Counted from the first letter of the stretch, positions 18,865 through 27,642 are shown. The stretch is 64,000 bases of DNA from Paracidovorax oryzae ATCC 19882 (GCF_000687165.1 NZ_JMKU01000020.1:1-64000); one strand, 5' to 3'. Numbers and translations are program-made. Notes: generated by a model from the letters alone, not told the origin.

Positions 18865-20703
18865 ATGAGCCGCAGCCTGCCTCCGCCCCATGACGCCGCC
18901 GGGCCCGCGGCGCCGGCCGGCTTCGCGGGCCCCCTCGACTGGCGCCGCATCGTCGAGTGGCTGCGCGCCGACGGCGTGATCTCGCAGGAGGAGGCCGCGC
19001 GCACCATCGCGCGCTGCTCGCAGGCCGAGAGCCGGCAGCATCCGCTGGTGCGGCTGGCCAGCGTGGCGATGGCGCGCGCGAGCGACGGCAGGCCGCTGGA
19101 CCTGGAGAGCCTGACCGAATACCTGGCCGGCCGCAGCGGCCTGGCCTACCTGCGCATCGATCCGCTCAAGGTGGACGTGGGCCGCGTGGCCGACATGATG
19201 AGCGCGAGCTACGCGGAGCGGCACCGGGTGCTGCCGGTGCAGGTCACGCCGCGCGAGATCGTGGTGGCCACGGCCGAGCCGTTCGTGGACGACTGGGTGG
19301 CCGAGGTGGAGCGCCAGTCGCGCCGCGCCGTGCGCCGCGTGGTCGCCAACCCGCAGGACATCCACCGCTACACGGCGGAGTTCTTCGCGCTGGCCAAGTC
19401 GGTGAAGGCGGCGCAGAAGGCCGGCGGCGCGAGCGCGGGAAGCAGCTTCGAGCAGCTGGTGGAGCTGGGCCGCAGCAACAAGCAGCTGGACGCGAACGAC
19501 CAGGGCGTGGTCAAGGTGGTGGACTGGCTCTGGCAGTACGCCTTCGACCAGCGCGCGAGCGACATCCACCTGGAGCCGCGGCGCGAGCAGGGCGTGATCC
19601 GCTTCCGCATCGACGGGGTGCTGCATCCGGTCTACCAGATGCCCATGGGCGTGCTGAACGCCATGGTGTCGCGCGTGAAGCTGCTGGGCCGCATGGACGT
19701 GGTGGAGAAGCGCCGCCCGCAGGACGGCCGCATCAAGACCCGCAACCCGCGCGGCGACGAGGTGGAAATGCGCCTCTCGACCCTGCCCACGGCCTTCGGC
19801 GAGAAGATGGTGATGCGGATCTTCGACCCGGACAACACCGTCAAGGACCTGGACGCGCTCGGCTTTTCGCCGCACGACGCGCAGCGCTGGGAGGCGCTGG
19901 TGCAGCGGCCGCACGGCATCATCCTGGTGACCGGGCCCACGGGCTCGGGCAAGACCACGACGCTCTACTCCACGCTCAAGCGCCTGGCCACCGAGGAGGT
20001 GAACGTGAGCACGGTGGAGGACCCGATCGAGATGATCGAGCCGAGCTTCAACCAGACGCAGGTGCAGCCGCAGCTCGATTTCAGCTTCGCGGAAGGCCTG
20101 CGCGCGCTCATGCGGCAGGACCCGGACATCCTGATGGTGGGCGAGATCCGCGACCTGGAGACGGCGGACATGGCCGTGCAGGCCGCGCTCACGGGCCACC
20201 TGGTGTTCTCCACCCTGCACACCAACGATGCCCCGTCGGCCATCAGCCGGCTGATGGAGCTGGGCGTGCCGCCCTACCTCATCAATGCCACGCTGCTGGG
20301 CGTGCTCGCGCAGCGGCTGGTGCGCACGCTCTGCAAACAGTGCCGCCAGCGCGACGAGGCGGCCGGCATCGAGCGCCTGGCCGAGGTGGTGCGGCCCTGG
20401 AAGATCACCGGCGGCTACCACCCCTACCGGCCGGTGGGCTGCGTGGACTGCCGCATGACGGGCTTCCACGGCCGCATGGGGCTCTACGAACTGCTCACCG
20501 TGAGCGAGGCGCTGAAGGAGCGCATCACCCAGTCGCCCTCCATCGACGCGCTGCGGCGGCAGGCGCTGCAGGACGGCATGCGCCCGCTGCGGCTGGCCGG
20601 CGCGCTGCGCGTGGCCGAGGGCGTGACCACGCTGGAAGAAGTCATCGCCGCCACGCCCCCGCTCGAGTCACGTGACCGCGCCGCGCCGCCTGCGACCGCC
20701 TGA
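18865..20703 (+). CDS. GspE/PilB-type secretion ATPase
   Basis: A 612-residue secretion ATPase. An N-terminal MshEN/T2SSE_N domain (about 35-180) is followed by the hexameric ATPase: ASDIHLEPRREQGVIRFRIDG, Walker A GPTGSGKTTTL at about 357-367, Asp box VEDPIEM, Walker B ILMVGEIRD, His box STLHTNDAPSAI. A C-terminal zinc site is formed by CKQC and CVDC. These ATPases power type II secretion or type IV pilus assembly. No other secretion or pilus gene is adjacent, so the apparatus it serves cannot be named. Last gene of the run starting at TatD, followed by a hairpin. Confidence 0.9.
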   Translation: MSRSLPPPHDAAGPAAPAGFAGPLDWRRIVEWLRADGVISQEEAARTIARCSQAESRQHPLVRLASVAMARASDGRPLDLESLTEYLAGRSGLAYLRIDPLKVDVGRVADMMSASYAERHRVLPVQVTPREIVVATAEPFVDDWVAEVERQSRRAVRRVVANPQDIHRYTAEFFALAKSVKAAQKAGGASAGSSFEQLVELGRSNKQLDANDQGVVKVVDWLWQYAFDQRASDIHLEPRREQGVIRFRIDGVLHPVYQMPMGVLNAMVSRVKLLGRMDVVEKRRPQDGRIKTRNPRGDEVEMRLSTLPTAFGEKMVMRIFDPDNTVKDLDALGFSPHDAQRWEALVQRPHGIILVTGPTGSGKTTTLYSTLKRLATEEVNVSTVEDPIEMIEPSFNQTQVQPQLDFSFAEGLRALMRQDPDILMVGEIRDLETADMAVQAALTGHLVFSTLHTNDAPSAISRLMELGVPPYLINATLLGVLAQRLVRTLCKQCRQRDEAAGIERLAEVVRPWKITGGYHPYRPVGCVDCRMTGFHGRMGLYELLTVSEALKERITQSPSIDALRRQALQDGMRPLRLAGALRVAEGVTTLEEVIAATPPLESRDRAAPPATA

Positions 20704-20735
20704 GACCCCGTTCCGTACTGCGAAAATCCCGAAAT

Positions 20736-20756
20736 CCGTCCCGGTCTCCGGGACGG
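20736..20756 (+). terminator. Hairpin downstream of the GspE-like gene
   Basis: A perfect 9-bp stem CCGTCCCGG/CCGGGACGG with a TCT loop, 33 bases after the stop. Only a short GTTCTC follows rather than a T run, so it may be a weak or Rho-assisted terminator separating this gene from tctB. Confidence 0.5.
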
Positions 20757-20873
20757 CGTTCTCGCTGGGCGCGTTGCGGTTTTCCCTAGGTACCGGATAG
20801 GTGGTATCCACATCGGTGCGGCCGGGGGGGTGATTGCACAATCGCCCGTCAACTTCGTGTAAGGAGTCGTTTC

Positions 20874-21362
20874 GTGAAAATAAAGAGCCAGAAAGATTTC
20901 TTCTCAGGCCTCATGTTCATGGGTGTGGGGGTCGCTTTCGCGGTCGGTGCCACCAGTTACAGCGTCGGCAGCGGCGCGCGCATGGGTCCGGGCTATTTCC
21001 CCCTGATCCTGGGCATCCTGCTCGCCATCCTGGGGGCGGCCATCACCTTCTATGCCACCGTGGTGGAGAGCGCCGATGGCGACAAGATCGGCAAGTGGGC
21101 CTGGAAGCCGCTGTTCTTCATCCTCGCTTCCAACTTCGCTTTCGGCGTGCTGCTCGCCGGCCTGCCGAGCTTCGGCGTGCCGGCCATGGGCCTGATCGTC
21201 GCCATCTACGCGCTCGTGTTCATCGCGAGCCTGGCCGGCGACACCTTCAACGCCAAGGAAGTGTTCATCCTCGCCACCATCCTCGCGGTGGGCAGCTACG
21301 TGGCTTTCGTGTGGGCGCTGAAACTGCAGTTCCCCGTGTGGCCCAGTTTCATTTCGGGTTGA
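20874..21362 (+). CDS. tctB: TctB-like small subunit of tripartite tricarboxylate transporter
   Basis: A 162-residue protein with about four hydrophobic segments (FSGLMFMGVGVAFAVG, YFPLILGILLAILGAAITF, LFFILASNFAFGVLLAG, FILATILAVGSYVAFVWAL). The opening KIKSQKDFFSGLMFMGVGVAFAVGA and MGPGYFPLILG are the TctB signature. Translation begins at GTG 20874, supported by the perfect AAGGAG at 20861-20866. It is the small membrane subunit of a TTT carrier for carboxylates such as citrate, working with TctA and a periplasmic Bug/TctC protein. No tctC gene is in the window, so the binding protein is probably encoded elsewhere. Confidence 0.9.
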   Translation: MKIKSQKDFFSGLMFMGVGVAFAVGATSYSVGSGARMGPGYFPLILGILLAILGAAITFYATVVESADGDKIGKWAWKPLFFILASNFAFGVLLAGLPSFGVPAMGLIVAIYALVFIASLAGDTFNAKEVFILATILAVGSYVAFVWALKLQFPVWPSFISG

Positions 21363-21380
21363 GCGGGAGCATCGAAGACC

Positions 21381-22892
21381 ATGGAATTGTTTGACAACCT
21401 GGCGACCGGCTTCGGCGTCGCCTTCACCTTCCAGAACCTCATCTACTGCCTGATCGGCTGTATTTTGGGGACGCTGATCGGCGTGCTGCCCGGCATCGGG
21501 CCCGTGGCCACCATCGCCATGCTGCTGCCCGCCACCTACGCGCTGCCGCCCGTGGCCGCGCTCATCATGCTGGCCGGCATCTACTACGGCGCGCAGTACG
21601 GGGGCTCGACCACCGCGATTCTCGTGAACCTGCCGGGCGAGTCATCCTCGGTGGTGACCGTGATCGACGGCTACCAGATGGCACGCAAGGGCCGCGCGGG
21701 CCCGGCGCTCGCCGCCGCCGGCCTGGGCTCGTTCTTCGCGGGCTGCGTGGGCACGCTGATCCTGGCCGCCTTCGCGCCGCCGCTGACCGAAGTCGCCTTC
21801 AAGTTCGGCCCGGCCGAATACTTCTCGCTGATGGTGCTGGGCCTGATCGGCGCCGTGGTGCTGGCCTCGGGCTCGCTGCTCAAGGCCGTGGCCATGATCG
21901 TGCTGGGCCTGCTGCTCGGCCTGGTGGGTACCGACGTGAACTCGGGCGTGGCCCGCTACAGCTTCGACATTCCTGAACTGACCGACGGCATCAACTTCGT
22001 CGTGATCGCCATGGGCGTGTTCGGCTACGGTGAAATCATCGCCAACCTCTCCAAGCCCGAGGACGACCGCGAGGTGTTCACGGCCAAGGTGCAGGGCCTG
22101 TTCCCCACCAAGGAAGACTTCAAGCGCATGATCCCCGCCGTGCTGCGCGGCACGTCGCTCGGCGCGGCCCTGGGCATCCTGCCCGGCGGCGGCGCGCTGC
22201 TGGCGGCCTTCGCGGCCTACACCATCGAGAAGAAGACCAAGCTGAAGCCGGGCGAAGTGCCCTTCGGCAAGGGCAACATCCGCGGCGTGGCGGCTCCCGA
22301 GTCGGCCAACAACGCCGGCGCGCAGACCTCCTTCATCCCGCTGCTGACGCTGGGCATCCCGCCCAACGCCGTGATGGCGCTGATGGTGGGTGCCATGACC
22401 ATCCACAACATCCAGCCCGGCCCGCAGGTGATGACCAGCAACCCCGAGCTGTTCTGGGGCCTGATCGCCTCGATGTGGATCGGCAACGCGATGCTGATCA
22501 TCCTGAACCTGCCGCTGATCGGCATGTGGATCAAGCTGCTCACCGTGCCCTACCGCTGGCTGTTCCCCTCCATCGTGCTGTTCTGCGCGGTGGGCGTGTA
22601 CGGCACGAACAACAACACGTTCGACGTGTGGCTGGTCGGCATCTTCGGCTTCATCGGCTATATCTTCCACAAGCTGGGCACCGAGCCGGCGCCCCTGCTG
22701 CTGGGCTTCATCCTGGGCCCGATGATGGAAGAGAACCTGCGCCGCGCGCTGCTGCTGTCCCGCGGCGACTGGAGCGTGTTCGTCACGCGCCCCATCTCCG
22801 CCGGCCTGCTCGCCGCCGCCGTGCTGCTGCTCATCATCGTGCTGCTGCCCGCCGTGAGCAAGAAGCGCGAGGAAGCCTTCGTCGAGGACTGA
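21381..22892 (+). CDS. tctA: TctA-like large permease subunit of tripartite tricarboxylate transporter
   Basis: A 503-residue membrane protein with the TctA hallmarks GVLPGIGPVATIAMLLP, GIYYGAQYGGSTTAIL and the second repeat LPGGGALLAAFAAYTIEKK, then GVAAPESANNAGAQTSFIPLLTLGIPPNAVMALMVGA. It forms the carboxylate channel together with TctB, 18 bases upstream. Start ATG 21381 (MELFDNLATGF). A clear intrinsic terminator follows 38 bases after the stop. Confidence 0.95.
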   Translation: MELFDNLATGFGVAFTFQNLIYCLIGCILGTLIGVLPGIGPVATIAMLLPATYALPPVAALIMLAGIYYGAQYGGSTTAILVNLPGESSSVVTVIDGYQMARKGRAGPALAAAGLGSFFAGCVGTLILAAFAPPLTEVAFKFGPAEYFSLMVLGLIGAVVLASGSLLKAVAMIVLGLLLGLVGTDVNSGVARYSFDIPELTDGINFVVIAMGVFGYGEIIANLSKPEDDREVFTAKVQGLFPTKEDFKRMIPAVLRGTSLGAALGILPGGGALLAAFAAYTIEKKTKLKPGEVPFGKGNIRGVAAPESANNAGAQTSFIPLLTLGIPPNAVMALMVGAMTIHNIQPGPQVMTSNPELFWGLIASMWIGNAMLIILNLPLIGMWIKLLTVPYRWLFPSIVLFCAVGVYGTNNNTFDVWLVGIFGFIGYIFHKLGTEPAPLLLGFILGPMMEENLRRALLLSRGDWSVFVTRPISAGLLAAAVLLLIIVLLPAVSKKREEAFVED

Positions 22893-22929
22893 CCCGCGCA
22901 GGGCACATCCTCTTCCACGATTGGGAAAG

Positions 22930-22955
22930 ACGGCACCTTCGGGTGCCGTTTTTTC
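22930..22955 (+). terminator. Rho-independent terminator after tctA
   Basis: Stem ACGGCACC/GGTGCCGT closed by a TTCG tetraloop and followed by a T run (TTTTTTC). It is the best intrinsic terminator in the window and ends the tctBA operon. Confidence 0.92.
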
Positions 22956-22971
22956 TTGGGCGGGAGGGTCG

Positions 22972-23370
22972 TCAGGGCATGACGGCGGAGTCGGGCAGGG
23001 GCGGGCAGCCGGTGCATTCGGGAGGGATGTTCTCGAAGACGACGTCGCGGCCTATGCGGACCTTGTTCATGGGGGGATTCAGATACCAATAGATCTGCCC
23101 GTTGATCCAGAGATCCACTACTTCGCTTTCTCCAAGCAGGGTTTCTGGTTGAATGCGGTAGATGCGCACGAAGGACGGGAACTTCATTTCGTGATGCATG
23201 AGCCGCTGCAATGGCGATGCATCGTAGAAATCAAGCCGATAAACGCGGCGCGGGCTGATCGACTGTCCTTTGTGCTTCGGCGTTACTGCATAGCAAGCCA
23301 CTCCTATTAGAGCGAGCGCCAGGAGCGTTTTCAATGCCCATGATGCACATTTCATTTGTGTAGTTTGCAT
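22972..23370 (-). CDS. Small membrane protein, third paralogue of putative immunity family
   Basis: A 132-residue protein with one N-terminal hydrophobic helix (about 12-27, LKTLLALALIGVACYAV) and a soluble part ending VGRDVVFEN-type, PPECTGCPPLPDSAVMP. It is plainly homologous to the two proteins encoded next upstream (23434-23874 and 23929-24336), with shared YRLDFYDAS, LLGESEVVDLWINGQIYWY and GRDVVFENIPPEC blocks. Tandem copies downstream of a candidate effector are typical of immunity genes, but no immunity family was recognised by name. Last gene of the cassette. Confidence 0.7.
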   Translation of the reverse strand: MQTTQMKCASWALKTLLALALIGVACYAVTPKHKGQSISPRRVYRLDFYDASPLQRLMHHEMKFPSFVRIYRIQPETLLGESEVVDLWINGQIYWYLNPPMNKVRIGRDVVFENIPPECTGCPPLPDSAVMP

Positions 23371-24030
23371 GGGCTACGAGGGGAATTTTGTAGACCGGCA
23401 ACGGCAATTGCCCATACTGCCTTCCCACCGTGCTCAGGGCATGACGGCAGAATCCGGTAAAGGCGGGCAATCCGTGCATTCCGGCGGGATGTTCTCGAAG
23501 ACTACATCGCGGCCCACCCGGACCTTGTTCATAGGAGGATACAGATACCAATAAATCTGCCCATTGATCCATAGATCTACTACGCCGCTCTCTCCAAGCA
23601 GTGTCTTTGGATCGACACGGTAGAGTCGGATGACGTGGGGGTAGCGCATATCCCGATGAACCAGCTTTTGGAGCCATGAGGCTTCGTAGTAATCGAGCCG
23701 GTAGACGCTTCCGGGGCTGTAGTGGCTTCTTTGGTATTCAGGAGTGGTGAGACTGCAGATGATGGTCCCAAGCACTGCAATGCCGAGGAGCAGGGCAGTT
23801 ACCTTGAATCGACGGGTGGTGGTCATGGGAGCGGAAGTGCTGGTTCCAGAGGGTGAGGCCCGTTTCATATCCATGGCGTGCGTTGCCTTGGAGAGTGAAT
23901 GTGACGGGCAAGACCTCCCCTGGATAGTTCAGGGCATCACTGCTGAGTCGGGCAGCGGTGGGCAGCCGGCGCATTCCGGCGGAACATTCTCGAAAACGAC
24001 GTCGCGGCCCACGCGGACCTTGTTCATGGG
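22974..24030 (-). repeat. Three tandem copies of a conserved 3' gene block
   Basis: The sequence encoding the shared C-terminus (GRDVVFENxPPECxxCPPLPDSAVMP) recurs at about 22974-23073, 23436-23535 and 23931-24030. Nucleotide identity is high in this block (for example ATGTTCTCGAAGAC and GACGTCGCGGCC recur with few changes) and lower in the 5' parts. This points to tandem duplication with faster change of the N-terminal halves. Confidence 0.75.
23434..23874 (-). CDS. Small membrane protein, second paralogue of putative immunity family
   Basis: A 146-residue paralogue of its two neighbours, with an N-terminal helix (VTALLLGIAVLGTIICSL) and the same conserved blocks: YRLDYYEASWLQKLVHRDM, GESGVVDLWINGQIYWYLYPPMNKVRVGRD and PPECTDCPPLPDSAVMP. 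The start may be ATG 23874 or the internal ATG 23826 (MTTTRRFKV), which would give the length of the other two copies. Two conserved cysteines in ECxxCPPLP could form a disulfide in the periplasm. Confidence 0.7.
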   Translation of the reverse strand: MDMKRASPSGTSTSAPMTTTRRFKVTALLLGIAVLGTIICSLTTPEYQRSHYSPGSVYRLDYYEASWLQKLVHRDMRYPHVIRLYRVDPKTLLGESGVVDLWINGQIYWYLYPPMNKVRVGRDVVFENIPPECTDCPPLPDSAVMP

Positions 24031-24336
24031 GTCTTCCGTGTACCAGTACAGCTCTCCATTCATCCAGAGATCGACCACCTTGCTTTCGCCGATCAAGGCA
24101 TTCGGCTGGATGCGGTATAGCCTCACGAATGCGGGCATCTTGAAATCGCGATGCAATAGTCCTTGTAGGAAAGAGGCTTCGTAGTACTCGATCCGATAGG
24201 TCTTATAGGGGCTGACAGAGGTATGGAACAGGTGGGGGCGGGTGCCCTGCCATAGGCCAACAGCAATTGTGGCTATGAATAATATAAGGAATGAATTCCG
24301 GAGAATGAGCCATTTTTTTTGAATTTTATTTACCAT
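23929..24336 (-). CDS. Small membrane protein, first paralogue of putative immunity family
   Basis: A 135-residue member of the same family, with an N-terminal helix (FLILFIATIAVGLW) and the blocks YRIEYYEASFLQGLLHRDF, IGESKVVDLWMNGELYWY and GRDVVFENVPPECAGCPPLPDSAVMP. Its ATG at 24334-24336 overlaps the end of the DUF6402-like gene by 7 bases, so the two are translationally coupled. It is the copy nearest to the candidate effector and so the most likely cognate partner. Lower GC around its start suggests recent acquisition with the effector. Confidence 0.72.
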   Translation of the reverse strand: MVNKIQKKWLILRNSFLILFIATIAVGLWQGTRPHLFHTSVSPYKTYRIEYYEASFLQGLLHRDFKMPAFVRLYRIQPNALIGESKVVDLWMNGELYWYTEDPMNKVRVGRDVVFENVPPECAGCPPLPDSAVMP

Positions 24337-25223
24337 AAAAATTTTTGAGGAAAAGGTAATTTTATCCGATGCACATCAGAAACAATCATGAAATCACCAC
24401 CCCTATTGTTTTTCTCTCTCCAACGACGGAAGTCCTGGTTTTGTACGAGATATTTATGGCTTTGCACCGATTCGGGTGACTCGTCCGCTACTGCATCCTC
24501 AATCGGCACAGTCAGGTGGGTGAGGATGCCGCATTCCATTCCATTGAATCCCCAACAACCAAGGGGCTGGGAGATAAAAGATTTTCCATCGTTGAAATCA
24601 TAAGAATCCCGTAAGTAGAATCCTAATTCGTCGATCTCGACCATGGCTTTGCCGCTGTCCAGTGGAGTAACGATTCCTGTGACAGCCACCTTTAACTGCG
24701 CCTCACCCATGGCCCCATAGAAATCGTCCATGGGGTCACTCATACGGCCAAAGACCAAGTAATTAACCTGACAGGTTTTGTCAAGGATTTTGGCGGGAAG
24801 ATTTAGATCGCCAAATCGCCAGCATTGCTGTTGCCGGCCTTTGTTTTGCCGTTCCACCTGGTCTCTCAATTGTGCAATCCCTGCTGGACTTGCCCAATTC
24901 GTGCGCAGCCTATCCATGGCCGCCTGTACCCTTGCGAATCCCAGAGCCCACCCCATCGAAATGGTGGTCTCATCAAGCTGCGATGCCGGCAGTTGGCTTA
25001 GGCGTTGCCCTTCCACGCTGCCTTTGACCTCAGGCGTCATCTGGTAAGCCGCCCCATTGAACCACCGCTCCATCAACGCCGCAGCCACCGGCCACCCCAG
25101 CCGCGAACGCATCACGGACGGTATGTCGCGCAACTGGAACAGCGGCGTCGCATATTTGGGCTTGTTGCTCCGCCCGAGAACGGCTTGCAGCGCCTCTTGC
25201 GGCGCTTTCATCAGATCGACCAT
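24330..25223 (-). CDS. DUF6402-like protein, candidate secreted effector
   Basis: A 297-residue protein. The start ATG 25223 (MVDLMKAPQEALQ) is fixed by a strong GGAGGAAAG 3-11 bases upstream. Stretches such as AALMERWFNGAAYQMT, the WALGFARVQAAMDRLR segment and DELGFYLRDSYDFND resemble DUF6402 proteins, a family often found in Burkholderiales near secretion-system toxins; I make this match from memory with moderate confidence. There is no signal peptide or transmembrane helix. Three paralogous membrane-anchored proteins follow in the same operon, the first overlapping it. The arrangement suggests an effector with immunity genes; no VgrG, Hcp or PAAR gene is in the window. Confidence 0.55.
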   Translation of the reverse strand: MVDLMKAPQEALQAVLGRSNKPKYATPLFQLRDIPSVMRSRLGWPVAAALMERWFNGAAYQMTPEVKGSVEGQRLSQLPASQLDETTISMGWALGFARVQAAMDRLRTNWASPAGIAQLRDQVERQNKGRQQQCWRFGDLNLPAKILDKTCQVNYLVFGRMSDPMDDFYGAMGEAQLKVAVTGIVTPLDSGKAMVEIDELGFYLRDSYDFNDGKSFISQPLGCWGFNGMECGILTHLTVPIEDAVADESPESVQSHKYLVQNQDFRRWREKNNRGGDFMIVSDVHRIKLPFPQKFLW

Positions 25224-25361
25224 CTTTCCTCCCTCTTCATCTCGCACTGCACTGCGCGGCACGATGATCGGCGCGGATTATGCGAAGAGAACCGGCGCAA
25301 AACCCTTCCTGGCACGGTAGAGATAAGTGGCGAGACGTAACAATTCCAACCGCCGAAACGC

Positions 25362-26432
25362 ATGCCGTCACCGCTTGACTGCCCTGTGCAACCCGTGCCA
25401 GTACCGTTTTCCCCGCCCATCGCGTCCCACGCTGCCAGCCTTGCGCAAAGCCGCGGGCCGCATTTCACGGCACATGCCACACTGCGGTTTTCCCCGCCTT
25501 CGCGCCCGCGCGCCCGTCCCGTGCCTTCCGATACCGCTGCCTCTCCTCCTCCCGCAAAAGCCGCCACCGGCCTCGTCCTCGCCCTCGTGGGCGCCATCGC
25601 CTTCAGCGGCAAGGCCATCATCGTCAAGCTCGCCTACCGGTACGGGGTGGATGCGGTCACGCTGCTGATGTACCGCATGCTGTTCGCGCTGCCGATCTTC
25701 GCGGTGATGGCGTGGTGGGCGAGCCGGGGCAAGCCTGCGCTGTCGCGTCGCGACTGGGCGGGCATCGTGGGCCTGGGCGTCACGGGGTACTACCTCGCGA
25801 GCTTTCTCGATTTCGCCGGGCTGGCCTACATCACGGCGAGCCTGGAGCGGCTCATCCTGTACCTCAACCCCACGCTGGTGGTGGTGCTGGGCTGGCTGCT
25901 GTACGGGCGCGGCATCCGCCGCGGGCAGGTGCTGGGCATGGCGATCAGCTACTGCGGAGTGGTGCTGGTGTTCGGCCACGAAGCGAGCCTGCAGGGCAAG
26001 GACGTGGCCTGGGGCGTGCTGCTGGTCTTCCTCTCGGCCGCTAGCTATGCGGTCTATCTGGTGTACAGCGGCGAGATGGTGCGGCGCATCGGGTCGCTGC
26101 GGCTGGTGGGCCTGGCCACCACGGTGGCGTGCGTGTGCTGCATCGCGCAGTTCGCGGCACTGCGCCCGCTCTCGGCGGCGGTGGTGGCGCCCGAGGTGCT
26201 GTGGTTGTCGGTGTGCAATGCGGTGCTGTGCACGGCCGTGCCGGTGCTGCTGGTGATGATGGCGATCGAGCGCATCGGCGCGGGCGCGGCGGCGCAGGCC
26301 GGCATGATCGGGCCGCTGTCCACGATCCTGATGGGCGTGTGGCTGCTGGGCGAGCCGTTCACGCTCTGGGTGGCGGCCGGCACCGTGCTGGTGATGGCGG
26401 GCATCTTCGTGTTCACGCGAATGAGAAATTGA
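25362..26432 (+). CDS. EamA/DMT-family drug/metabolite permease
   Basis: A membrane protein of up to 356 residues with ten predicted helices in two EamA repeats (ATGLVLALVGAIAFSGKAIIVK, then GVLLVFLSAASYAVYLVYSG). Such 10-TMS DMT carriers export or import amino acids and other metabolites; the substrate is unknown. The first about 60 residues are Pro/Ala/Arg-rich and may be untranslated: an in-frame GTG at about 25519 (VPSDTAASPPPAKAATG) would give a more usual length. No Met codon exists between 25362 and the third helix, so ATG 25362 is kept with reservation. Confidence 0.85.
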   Translation: MPSPLDCPVQPVPVPFSPPIASHAASLAQSRGPHFTAHATLRFSPPSRPRARPVPSDTAASPPPAKAATGLVLALVGAIAFSGKAIIVKLAYRYGVDAVTLLMYRMLFALPIFAVMAWWASRGKPALSRRDWAGIVGLGVTGYYLASFLDFAGLAYITASLERLILYLNPTLVVVLGWLLYGRGIRRGQVLGMAISYCGVVLVFGHEASLQGKDVAWGVLLVFLSAASYAVYLVYSGEMVRRIGSLRLVGLATTVACVCCIAQFAALRPLSAAVVAPEVLWLSVCNAVLCTAVPVLLVMMAIERIGAGAAAQAGMIGPLSTILMGVWLLGEPFTLWVAAGTVLVMAGIFVFTRMRN

Positions 26433-26790
26433 TCCCCCCTGAGCCGCCTTCGGCGCCTCCGTGCAGCCGCCGGAGTCGGCAGCTCTTCAGGCACGTCCAG
26501 GCCTGCGCAGGCAGGCCCGGAGCCGCGGCCTTCAGCCCCCGGGGGGACGACGCCCGCGGCCCGGCAAAGCCGGTTCCGCGGCGTCTGCTGGCATGGCCTG
26601 CTCCGCGGCCATTGGAACGGTAGCGCCGCTAGGATTCGGACGCCTTGCCCCGAACGTGGGAGGCTATTCCCCGGCATCCCACGCGGATGCCGGGCTTCCG
26701 TACCATCGCGGTTCCGGCGCCGGGCGCGCCACTGACAACCACTGCGTTGCCGCATCGCGCGGCACGGCGCGGAACGAAAGGACACGCACT
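26433..26790. other. GC-rich intergenic stretch with hairpins
   Basis: About 358 bases without a supportable gene. Just after the permease stop lies CCCCCCTGAGCCGCCTTCGGCG, with a small CCGCC-TT-CGGCG hairpin, and later TTCAGCCCCCGGGGGGACGA with a CCCCCGGGGG self-complementary core. Such C-run plus palindrome arrangements recur between genes in Comamonadaceae, so this may be a dispersed intergenic repeat. No promoter for the downstream SDR gene could be singled out. Confidence 0.35.
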
Positions 26791-27621
26791 ATGGATCTGG
26801 GTATCACGGGCAAATGGGCACTGGTGTGCGGCGCGAGCAAGGGGCTGGGCTATGGCTGCGCCGAGGCGCTGGTGCGCGAGGGCGTGAACGTTGTCATCAA
26901 TGCGCGCAACCCCGAGGACCTGCGCCTGGCGGCCGCGCGGCTGGCTTCCGCGGGCGCGGAGATCACGGCGGCCGCGGGGCACAAGGGGCCGCCGCCGCAG
27001 GTGGTGGCCGTGGCCGCCGACATCACGACGCCGGAGGGGCGCGAGGCGGCGTTCGCCGCACCCGGCGGGCCGGGGCGCGATTTCGACATCGTGGTGACGA
27101 ACGCGGGCGGCCCGCCGCCCGGCGATTTCCGCGAGTGGGACCGCGAAGCCTGGATCCGCGCGGTGGATGCCAACATGCTGACGCCGATCGAGCTGATCAA
27201 GGCGACGGTGGACGGCATGGCGGCGCGCGGCTTCGGCCGCATCGTGAACATCACGTCGAGCGCGGTGAAGGCGCCGATCGACATCCTGGGCCTGTCCAAC
27301 GGCGCGCGCAGCGGCCTCACGGGCTTCGTGGCGGGCGCGGCGCGCAGCAGCATCGCCGCCAAGGGCGTGACCATCAACAACCTGCTGCCCGGCAAGTTCG
27401 ACACCGACCGGCTGGCGGCCACCATCCAGGCGGCGGTGAAGAAGTCGGGCAAGAGCGAGGACGATGTGCGCAGGGCCCAGCAGGCGGCCATTCCGGCGGG
27501 CCGCTACGGCACGCCGGAGGAGTTCGGCGCGATCTGCGCTTTCCTCTGCAGCGTGCAGGCAGCCTACCTGACCGGGCAGAACGTGCTGGCCGACGGCGGC
27601 GCCTACCCCGGCGCGTTCTGA
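26791..27621 (+). CDS. SDR-family protein lacking the catalytic Tyr-Lys pair
   Basis: A 276-residue short-chain dehydrogenase/reductase fold. The cofactor loop GASKGLG (about 14-20) and the NAG motif (VTNAGGPPPGDF) are intact, and the serine region reads VNITSSAVKAP. Where YxxxK should follow, the sequence is LGLSNGARSGLTG, so both catalytic Tyr and Lys are absent. A C-terminal DGGAYPGAF is typical of the family. A branch of SDR proteins shares this LSNGAR change; its activity is not established to my knowledge. Start ATG 26791 has a GAAAGGA ribosome-binding site. Confidence 0.85.
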   Translation: MDLGITGKWALVCGASKGLGYGCAEALVREGVNVVINARNPEDLRLAAARLASAGAEITAAAGHKGPPPQVVAVAADITTPEGREAAFAAPGGPGRDFDIVVTNAGGPPPGDFREWDREAWIRAVDANMLTPIELIKATVDGMAARGFGRIVNITSSAVKAPIDILGLSNGARSGLTGFVAGAARSSIAAKGVTINNLLPGKFDTDRLAATIQAAVKKSGKSEDDVRRAQQAAIPAGRYGTPEEFGAICAFLCSVQAAYLTGQNVLADGGAYPGAF

Positions 27622-27642
27622 GCGGCGGAGGCCTGCGGGCGT

